Positions 1 through 3,955 of a stretch of 5,576 bases of DNA are shown one piece after another. The notes beneath the pieces were generated by a model. That model was not told the DNA's origin and made no database searches. It saw nothing but the letters and a program-made list of their open reading frames with translations. Positions within the stretch are counted from its first letter, which is position 1, and each line of letters begins with the position of its first letter. Source of the stretch: Deltaproteobacteria bacterium (GTDB lineage Bacteria; Myxococcota; B64-G9). The position numbers were made by a program, and so were the translations under genes. The stretch is from the NCBI GenBank assembly GCA_003647095.1, contig QMME01000290.1, forward strand, positions 1-5,576, given 5' to 3'.

Positions 1-568
1 AGGCCACGAAGTTTTCCCCCTGGCCGTGGCCCACCACCAGCGGCGAGGACATGCGTGCCGCCACCAGCCGGCCCGGCTCGCGCCGGCTCATCACCACCAG
101 CGCGTAGGAGCCGCGCGCCCGCCGCAACGCCCGCGCCACCGCCCGGGGCAGGGAATGGCGGCGGTGCTCGATGTCGATCAGGTGGGCGAACACCTCGGTG
201 TCCGTCTGCGAGCCGAAGCGCCGCCCGCGCCGCTGCAGGGTGCGTTTCAGCTCGGCGTGGTTTTCCAGGATGCCGTTGTGCACCACCACCACGTCGCCGG
301 CGCGGTGCGGGTGGGCGTTTTCCTCGGCGGGGGGACCGTGAGTGGCCCAGCGGGTATGGCCGATGCCGCAGTCGCCGGCGGGGGGATCGGCTTGCACCTG
401 TTCGCGCAGGCTGGCGATCTTGCCCACCGAACGGGTGATGGCGATGTCGCCGTCGGTGAAGACCGCGATGCCGGCCGAGTCGTAGCCGCGGTACTCGAGC
501 CGGGTCAGGCCCTCCAAGAGGATGGGCCAGGCCTGCTGGCCCCCGCAGTAGCCGATGATGCCGCACAC
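1..568 (-). CDS. glmS: Glutamine--fructose-6-phosphate aminotransferase (isomerizing), N-terminal part
   Basis: GlmS makes glucosamine-6-phosphate from fructose-6-phosphate and glutamine, the first committed step to UDP-GlcNAc for peptidoglycan and LPS; it is cytosolic. The 189 codons present cover most of the class II glutaminase (Ntn-hydrolase) domain. The protein begins MCGIIGYCGG, so Cys2 becomes the catalytic N-terminal nucleophile after Met removal. Other family signatures are LEYRGYDSAG (24-33), HTRWATHG (71-78), HNGILENH (97-104) and the glutamine-binding QTDTEVFAHL (121-130). The order and spacing match the GlmS family closely. The start is GTG at 568-566, fixed by the need for Cys at position 2 and by a GGAGG ribosome site 5 nt upstream. 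The two sugar isomerase (SIS) domains, about 400 further residues, lie beyond the left edge. It is transcribed away from rlmN across a 374-bp gap. PurF and AsnB share the Ntn fold, but TRWATHG and YRGYDSAG favour GlmS. Confidence 0.98.
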   Translation of the reverse strand, partial: MCGIIGYCGGQQAWPILLEGLTRLEYRGYDSAGIAVFTDGDIAITRSVGKIASLREQVQADPPAGDCGIGHTRWATHGPPAEENAHPHRAGDVVVVHNGILENHAELKRTLQRRGRRFGSQTDTEVFAHLIDIEHRRHSLPRAVARALRRARGSYALVVMSRREPGRLVAARMSSPLVVGHGQGENFVA

Positions 569-573
569 GTCCG

Positions 574-578
574 CCTCC
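574..578 (-). promoter_or_regulatory. Ribosome binding site of glmS
   Basis: Read on the minus strand this is GGAGG, 5 nt before the GTG start at 568-566. It supports the non-ATG start that places the catalytic cysteine at residue 2. Confidence 0.75.
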
Positions 579-593
579 GGGCTGCCCAGTAGC

Positions 594-615
594 ACCGGTG
601 CCCGCCTGCACCGGT
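594..615 (-). repeat. Perfect inverted repeat in the glmS leader
   Basis: Two 8-bp arms, ACCGGTGC and GCACCGGT, are separated by a 6-nt loop and lie about 25 nt upstream of the glmS GTG start. If glmS is transcribed from further upstream, this would be a stable GC-rich hairpin in its 5' leader, just ahead of the ribosome site. The part at 592-601 is itself a 10-bp palindrome (GCACCGGTGC), so it could instead be a protein-binding site in DNA. It does not resemble the glmS ribozyme, which is much larger and typical of Firmicutes. The structure is seen directly; any regulatory role is inference. Confidence 0.5.
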
Positions 616-648
616 AGTCCAAGACGTGGCTTAGCCGGAGCGGGGCGG

Positions 649-662
649 ATTTTCAAGAAAAT
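649..662. repeat. Short palindrome, possible operator
   Basis: ATTTTC, two bases, then GAAAAT: a perfect 6-bp dyad about 80 bp upstream of glmS. On the minus strand it overlaps a TTGAAA hexamer (656-651) that resembles a -35 element for glmS, but the matching -10 position (633-628) reads TAAGCC and is poor. It resembles in form the dyad at 898-911 near rlmN. An operator role is a guess. Confidence 0.35.
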
Positions 663-705
663 TACCGGGACGCGGGCAAGGCGCCGAACGGCGGGGGAAA
701 CCTAT

Positions 706-734
706 CCCCAACGTTGCAAAAAGCAACGTTGGGG
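706..734. repeat. Perfect 12-bp inverted repeat with A5 loop (hairpin 1)
   Basis: The arms CCCCAACGTTGC (706-717) and GCAACGTTGGGG (723-734) are exact reverse complements around a loop of five A. It is followed by TTTC on the plus strand and ATAGG on the minus strand, so neither side carries the long T-run of a classical intrinsic terminator. It lies between divergent genes where no terminator is needed. A related hairpin sits at 868-895. It may belong to a dispersed repeat family, be part of a small RNA or leader, or bind a protein as DNA. Confidence 0.7.
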
Positions 735-789
735 TTTCGAGATGAACCAGTGCCGGTAAGGAAACCTGGAACATGCTTCGCAAACTGCA

Positions 790-811
790 GAAATCACAAA
801 AAGTGAATTTC
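790..811. repeat. Imperfect inverted repeat with A5 loop
   Basis: GAAATCAC (790-797) and GTGAATTTC (803-811) pair around AAAAA with a single bulged A. The loop matches that of the hairpin at 706-734, while the right arm nearly matches GTGAAATTTC at 905-914. It is A/T-rich and would be weak as RNA; as DNA it could be a binding site. Confidence 0.35.
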
Positions 812-867
812 CGGGCCGTTGCGCGCAGCGCTGTCAGGGCCCGCCAATTCAACCTGTCAAACTTCGA

Positions 868-895
868 CCCCGCAGTTGCTTACGCAACTGCAGGG
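868..895. repeat. Inverted repeat (hairpin 2) related to hairpin 1
   Basis: Left arm 868-879 (CCCCGCAGTTGC) and right arm 884-895 (GCAACTGCAGGG) pair around a TTAC loop with one C/A mismatch. Compared with the repeat at 706-734, both keep the CCCC...GTTGC left arm and the GCAAC...GGG right arm. They differ at three adjacent stem pairs, where both arms change so pairing is kept. It ends about 48 bp before the rlmN ATG and about 10 bp before its proposed -35 element. A terminator role is unlikely because no U-run follows. Confidence 0.6.
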
Positions 896-897
896 CT

Positions 898-911
898 ATT
901 TCATGTGAAAT
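898..911. repeat. Short palindrome at the proposed rlmN promoter
   Basis: ATTTCA, TG, TGAAAT: a perfect 6-bp dyad. It overlaps the proposed -35 hexamer GTGAAA (905-910) of rlmN, the position expected for a repressor or activator site. The regulator is unknown. Confidence 0.35.
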
Positions 912-933
912 TTCTCGCTTGCTCGAGTATCAT
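905..933 (+). promoter_or_regulatory. Candidate sigma70 promoter of rlmN and the kinase gene
   Basis: GTGAAA (905-910, 4 of 6 to TTGACA) and TATCAT (928-933, 5 of 6 to TATAAT) are separated by 17 bp. Transcription would begin near 940, almost at the ATG at 943, which would make the mRNA leaderless or nearly so. This agrees with the lack of a ribosome binding site before that ATG. It is a prediction from hexamer matches only. Confidence 0.35.
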
Positions 934-942
934 CTCCCGGTC

Positions 943-2004
943 ATGGCCGGCGAGGACCTCACTTCCCTGACCTTCGCGCAGCTCGAACGGTGGGCCGCCA
1001 CCGAGGGCCTGCCCGCCTTCCGGGGCCGGCAGCTGTTCCGCTGGCTGCACGGGCGGGTGGAGCGCGACTTCGCCCGCATGACCGATTTGAGCAGGGAGCT
1101 GCGGGATCGCCTGGCCGGCAAGTACCGGTTGCACCTGCCCGAGATCGTCGAGCAGCGCCGGGCCGCCGACGGCACCCGCAAGCTGCGCTTCCGGCTGGCG
1201 GACGGCCTGGAGGTGGAAGGGGTGTACATGCCCGAGCAGCGGCGCCGCACCCTGTGCGTTTCCACCCAGGTGGGCTGCGCCATGGGCTGTGCCTTCTGCG
1301 CCACCGGCTCCATGGGGCTGGTGCGTCACCTGGCCGCCGGCGAGATCGCCGGGCAGGTGGAGGCGGTGCGCCGGTTGCTGGCCGCCGAGGGCCTGGAGCG
1401 GCCGGTGAGCAACGTGGTTTTCATGGGCATGGGCGAGCCCCTGCACAACCTGGAGGCCACGCTGGCGGCGGTGGAGATACTGCTGCACCCGCTGGGCGGG
1501 GGGATGTCGCGGCGCCACCTGACGGTGTCGACGGCGGGTCTGGTGCCGGCCATGAAGAAGTTCGTCGAGCGGGTACCGGCCAAGCTGGCGGTGTCGCTCA
1601 ATGCCGCCGACGACGAGGTTCGCTCGCGCCTCATGCCCATCAACCGCCGTTACCCGCTGGAGCGGCTGCTGGCTGCCTGCCGCGAGCTGAACCTCAAGCA
1701 CACCGACCGCATCACCTTCGAGTACGTGCTGCTGGGCGGGATCAACGACGGCGACGACGATGCCCGCCGCCTGGTGAAGCTGCTTTCCGGGCTCAGCTGC
1801 AAGGTCAACCTCATACCCTACAATCCCCTGCCGGACTCGTCCTTCCGGCGCCCGCGGCAGCAGCGGCTGCAGCGCTTCCAGCAGATCCTGCTGGACAAGA
1901 ACCTGAGCGTGTTCGTGCGCCGCAGCCGCGGCGCCGAGCTGGCCGCCGCCTGCGGGCAGCTGGTCACGACGGCCGGAGGAGGAGCGGGGAGGAGACAATC
2001 ATGA
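943..2004 (+). CDS. rlmN: Dual-specificity 23S rRNA / tRNA (adenine-C2)-methyltransferase RlmN
   Basis: RlmN is a radical-SAM enzyme that methylates C2 of A2503 in 23S rRNA and of A37 in some tRNAs. The 353-residue product has the family's usual length. An N-terminal accessory region (1-60, with FRGRQLFRWLHGR) precedes the radical-SAM core. The CX3CX2C iron-sulfur motif is C112, C116, C119. C105 (in TLCVSTQVGC) and C337 (in AACGQL) correspond to the catalytic C118 and methyl-carrying C355 of the E. coli enzyme, and E92 to its E105. MGMGEPLHN (161-169) is the SAM-binding GEP motif; VSLNAADDEVRSRLMPIN and IPYNPLP are further signatures. An in-frame TTG at 919 would add 8 residues, but the ATG at 943 is preferred; neither has a clear ribosome site. 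Every catalytic residue is present, so it should be active. Cfr, the C8-methylating resistance relative, is less likely given the RlmN-like length and sequence. The stop codon overlaps the next gene's start. Confidence 0.98.
   Translation: MAGEDLTSLTFAQLERWAATEGLPAFRGRQLFRWLHGRVERDFARMTDLSRELRDRLAGKYRLHLPEIVEQRRAADGTRKLRFRLADGLEVEGVYMPEQRRRTLCVSTQVGCAMGCAFCATGSMGLVRHLAAGEIAGQVEAVRRLLAAEGLERPVSNVVFMGMGEPLHNLEATLAAVEILLHPLGGGMSRRHLTVSTAGLVPAMKKFVERVPAKLAVSLNAADDEVRSRLMPINRRYPLERLLAACRELNLKHTDRITFEYVLLGGINDGDDDARRLVKLLSGLSCKVNLIPYNPLPDSSFRRPRQQRLQRFQQILLDKNLSVFVRRSRGAELAAACGQLVTTAGGGAGRRQS
1986..1994 (+). promoter_or_regulatory. Ribosome binding site of the adenosine kinase gene
   Basis: GGGGAGGAG lies 6 nt before the ATG at 2001 and within the last codons of rlmN. 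It decides the kinase start in a frame that stays open far upstream, and supports translation coupled to rlmN. Confidence 0.85.
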
Positions 2005-2990
2005 CGGTGGAGTGGGACGCCTGCGGAATCGGCAATGCCCTGGTGGACATCGTGGCCGGCGCCGACGAGGCCCTGCTGGAAGGATTGGGCCTGGTCAAGG
2101 GGGCCATGGAGCTGGTGGACCTCGAGCGCAGCGAGCAGCTCTGCCGGCGCTGCCGCCCGGACTCCCGTTGCTCGGGCGGCTCGGCGGCCAACACCATGGC
2201 GGTGCTGGCGGCGCTGGGCGGGCGGGCCGCCTACCTGGGCAAGGTACACGACGACGAGCTGGGACGGCTGTTCGTCGAGGACATGCGCCGCAGCGGGGTG
2301 GAGGTGCTGCTGGAGCCGGCCGGTGATTGCCCCGCCACCGGCAGATGCCTGGTGCTGGTCACGGCCGATGCCGAACGCACCATGCAGACCTACCTGGGAG
2401 CCAGCACCACCCTGGACCCCGATGATATCCCCGGCCCCCAGGTGGAAAGCTGCCGCATCCTCTACCTGGAAGGCTACCTCTACGACCCGGAACCGGCCCG
2501 GCGGGCCATGCTGCGGGCGGCGCGCCTGGCCCGGGGTGCCGGCCGCCGGGTGGCGGTGAGCCTGTCGGACTCCTTCTGCGTGGAGCGGCACCTGGAGGAG
2601 TTCCGGCGCCTGGTGCGCGGGGAGACGGACATCGTCTTCGGCAACGAACACGAGATCCGCGCCCTGACCGGGTACGACGACCTGCAGCGGGCCCTGCCCG
2701 AGGCCGGCGCCCTGTGCCCACTGGTGGTGGTCACCCGCGGGGCGGAGGGCACGGCGCTGGTGGTGGAGGGGAAGATCGAACGGGTGCCGGCGCAGCCGGT
2801 GGAGCGGGTGGTCGACACCACCGGGGCCGGCGATTCCTTTGCCGCCGGTTTTCTCTACGGGCTGAGCCGCGACTGGCCGCCGCAGCGCTGCGCCGAGCTG
2901 GGAGGAGCGGTGGCGGCCGAGATCATCTCCCGGGTGGGAGCCCGGCCCGCGGGAAGCCTGGCCTGGCTGCTGGAAGGCCGGGGCGCCTGA
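2001..2990 (+). CDS. Adenosine kinase, PfkB (ribokinase) family
   Basis: The predicted reaction is ATP-dependent 5'-phosphorylation of adenosine to AMP in the cytosol, for purine salvage and removal of adenosine from S-adenosylhomocysteine turnover. The 329 residues match the usual family length. GNALVDIVAG (11-20) opens the substrate domain. SGGSAANTMAVLAALGG (58-74) is the first PfkB signature. AERTMQTYLGAS (124-135) and LYLEGYLYDP (154-163) are typical of adenosine-kinase-like members. FGNEHEIRALTG (213-224) and VVVTRGAEG (242-250) follow. DTTGAGDSFAAGFLYG (272-287) is the second PfkB signature, with D278 as catalytic base and GAG as anion hole. The ATG overlaps the rlmN stop as ATGA, so the two genes are co-transcribed and probably translationally coupled. 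A long open frame continues upstream of the ATG, but it is an out-of-frame reading of rlmN. Another sugar or nucleoside (e.g. inosine) as substrate cannot be excluded. Confidence 0.92.
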   Translation: MTVEWDACGIGNALVDIVAGADEALLEGLGLVKGAMELVDLERSEQLCRRCRPDSRCSGGSAANTMAVLAALGGRAAYLGKVHDDELGRLFVEDMRRSGVEVLLEPAGDCPATGRCLVLVTADAERTMQTYLGASTTLDPDDIPGPQVESCRILYLEGYLYDPEPARRAMLRAARLARGAGRRVAVSLSDSFCVERHLEEFRRLVRGETDIVFGNEHEIRALTGYDDLQRALPEAGALCPLVVVTRGAEGTALVVEGKIERVPAQPVERVVDTTGAGDSFAAGFLYGLSRDWPPQRCAELGGAVAAEIISRVGARPAGSLAWLLEGRGA

Positions 2991-2996
2991 GGGCGG

Positions 2997-3755
2997 CTAC
3001 TCGATGGGCTTGTCGGGCTTTTCCTCAGCGGACACGGCGTATTCCACCCCCACCTGGGCCATGGCCTTCTCCGCCAGTTGGCGCGCCCGGGCCAGGCGCT
3101 TGTCGATGAAGGTCTTGACCATCTCCGGGTAGAAGACGGAGAGGTTTCCTTCCTGCTCGAAGCGGTCGCACAGCTTCCGCAGCGCCTTGGCGTCGAGCTT
3201 GGCGAAGGTCTTTTCGATGTCCCGGCACACCAGCTCGCGGTCGCGGATCTGCTGGGCGGCGAAGAGGCGCTTGACGATGGCCCGGGCCAGGGCGATCTCG
3301 TCCCGCCAGGCCGCCAGGTACAGGGCCTGGGCGGCGCGGCATTCCCGGGGAACCTTCAGGGCGGCAAACACCTTGCCGAACTTCCGGTAATCGCCGACCA
3401 GCAGCTTGAACTTCTCCTGGAAGGTCTTGTTGGCGGTCAGGGTGGGCTTGCTGCGGCCGGGTGCCAGCTTGATCTCGGCGCTGAGATCGGGACGCTCGTA
3501 CCTGGCCAGGTGCCCGGACACCAGCACGTACTCGGCCACGTGGAAACGGGCCGGGCGATAGGGAGGGTGGCCCACCCGGAACTCGCGCCGGCTGGTCTTG
3601 TAGACGATCTGGGCCAGGTCGGTGTCCTGGTAGGGCTGGTAGCGCACCTGCTTGTTCAGCGGCCGGGGTGGCTTGCGGGAGCGCTTGCCCGCCTGCAGGG
3701 TGGGGCTGAGCAGCAGCAGTGCCAGGCCGACAGACAAGATGGATCCTGTTTTCAT
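2997..3755 (-). CDS. Exported protein of unknown function
   Basis: I do not recognise this 252-residue protein. The ATG at 3755-3753 has a GGAGGT ribosome site 5 nt upstream and a fitting promoter beyond it. Residues 1-22 form a typical Sec signal peptide: MKTGS, a hydrophobic run ILSVGLALLLL, then SPTLQA with probable cleavage before GKRSRK. No lipobox cysteine is seen, so the mature protein is probably periplasmic or secreted. It begins with a very basic, proline-containing stretch (GKRSRKPPRPLNK, 23-35). Residues about 40-115 look beta-rich (YVLVSGHLARYERPDLSAEI). From about 116 to 235 the chain looks helical and charged, rich in K, R, E and A. Cysteines at 139, 177 and 196 could give one disulfide. 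No catalytic motif or membrane segment is visible after the signal. It faces the kinase gene tail to tail and is divergent from the receptor gene. A real gene is supported by start signals, signal peptide and a protein-like composition. Confidence 0.78.
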   Translation of the reverse strand: MKTGSILSVGLALLLLSPTLQAGKRSRKPPRPLNKQVRYQPYQDTDLAQIVYKTSRREFRVGHPPYRPARFHVAEYVLVSGHLARYERPDLSAEIKLAPGRSKPTLTANKTFQEKFKLLVGDYRKFGKVFAALKVPRECRAAQALYLAAWRDEIALARAIVKRLFAAQQIRDRELVCRDIEKTFAKLDAKALRKLCDRFEQEGNLSVFYPEMVKTFIDKRLARARQLAEKAMAQVGVEYAVSAEEKPDKPIE

Positions 3756-3782
3756 GGGGCACCTCCGTGTTTTCCGCGGTCG

Positions 3783-3810
3783 ATTGTACAACAGCGGCGG
3801 CAGAGGGCAA
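3783..3810 (-). promoter_or_regulatory. Candidate sigma70 promoter of the exported-protein gene
   Basis: On the minus strand, TTGCCC (3810-3805, 4 of 6 to TTGACA) and TACAAT (3788-3783, 5 of 6 to TATAAT) are 16 bp apart. Transcription would start near 3776, giving a leader of about 20 nt that includes the GGAGGT site at 3766-3761. Confidence 0.5.
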
Positions 3811-3888
3811 GCGTCGCGAAGGGGGCAGAAGGAGGGGGCGGCGGGATGCCGGGGTTGCGGTTGCCTGCCCGGGCGTGGCTCGGCAGCG

Positions 3889-3900
3889 GGCAAGTTTGCC
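3889..3900. repeat. Small palindrome at the receptor promoter
   Basis: GGCAA, GT, TTGCC: a 5-bp dyad whose right half overlaps the proposed -35 element (3896-3901) of the receptor gene. It could be an operator half-site pair, but it is short enough to be chance in GC-rich DNA. Confidence 0.25.
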
Positions 3901-3924
3901 GGCCGGCGGACGAGCGGGTAGAAT
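3896..3924 (+). promoter_or_regulatory. Candidate sigma70 promoter of the receptor gene
   Basis: TTGCCG (3896-3901, 4 of 6 to TTGACA) and TAGAAT (3919-3924, 5 of 6 to TATAAT) are 17 bp apart. Transcription would start near 3931, leaving a leader of about 25 nt with the ribosome site at 3942-3947. No clear Fur-box-like sequence was seen, which weakly argues against classical iron control. Confidence 0.5.
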
Positions 3925-3941
3925 CCTCCCCGGGCGGGGAC

Positions 3942-3947
3942 GGAGGG
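3942..3947 (+). promoter_or_regulatory. Ribosome binding site of the receptor gene
   Basis: GGAGGG lies 8 nt before the GTG at 3956 and decides that start. The first in-frame ATG, at 3989, would cut the signal peptide in half. Confidence 0.7.
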
Positions 3948-3955
3948 ATTGACAG

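Larger units (their letters stand above)
569..942. other. Divergent glmS-rlmN intergenic region, rich in inverted repeats
   Basis: This 374-bp stretch holds no gene that I can support. It is richer in A/T than the surrounding coding DNA and contains at least six inverted repeats: 594-615, 649-662, 706-734, 790-811, 868-895 and 898-911. There is also an 8-bp direct repeat GGAAACCT at 696-703 and 760-767. Because the genes on both sides are transcribed outward, factor-independent terminators are not expected here. Hairpins could therefore be leader structures, operators, a dispersed repeat family or part of a small RNA. Possible short reading frames (773-970 plus, 631-852 minus) show no family resemblance and were not called. 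Confidence 0.7.

Noticed and set aside
569..650. glmS ribozyme or riboswitch
   Set aside because: The leader has one simple 8-bp hairpin and none of the double-pseudoknot architecture of the glmS ribozyme, which is typical of Firmicutes.
628..656. Sigma70 or heat-shock-type promoter for glmS based on CTTGAAA on the minus strand
   Set aside because: The -35-like hexamer is good, but the sequence 17 bp on (TAAGCC) is a poor -10 and there is no CCCCAT-type heat-shock -10 at the right distance.
706..734. Integron attC site or intrinsic terminator
   Set aside because: The 29-bp element is far shorter than known attC sites, has no extrahelical-base pattern and no integrase or cassette nearby. It has no T-run on either side and lies between divergent genes, so a terminator is unlikely.
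919..942. TTG start for rlmN
   Set aside because: It adds 8 residues (MLEYHLPV) not needed by the family, has no ribosome site, and would lie upstream of the transcription start implied by the -10 element at 928-933.
773..970. 65-codon plus-strand frame in the glmS-rlmN gap, considered as a small gene or leader peptide
   Set aside because: It overlaps the rlmN start out of frame, has only a weak AGGA about 10 nt upstream, shows no recognisable feature and spans two inverted repeats. The minus frame 631-852 was rejected for similar reasons.
990..2000. Upstream extension of the kinase frame to an ATG at 990 (666-codon frame)
   Set aside because: Codons before 2001 are an out-of-frame reading of rlmN and give Gly/Arg/Ala/Pro-rich low-complexity protein. 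The ATG at 2001 has a strong ribosome site and begins exactly at the family's usual N-terminus.
2987..3028. CTGAGG / CCTCAG inverted repeat at the convergent gene ends, as a bidirectional terminator
   Set aside because: The arms are only 6 bp with a loop of about 30 nt and no T-run, which is expected by chance.
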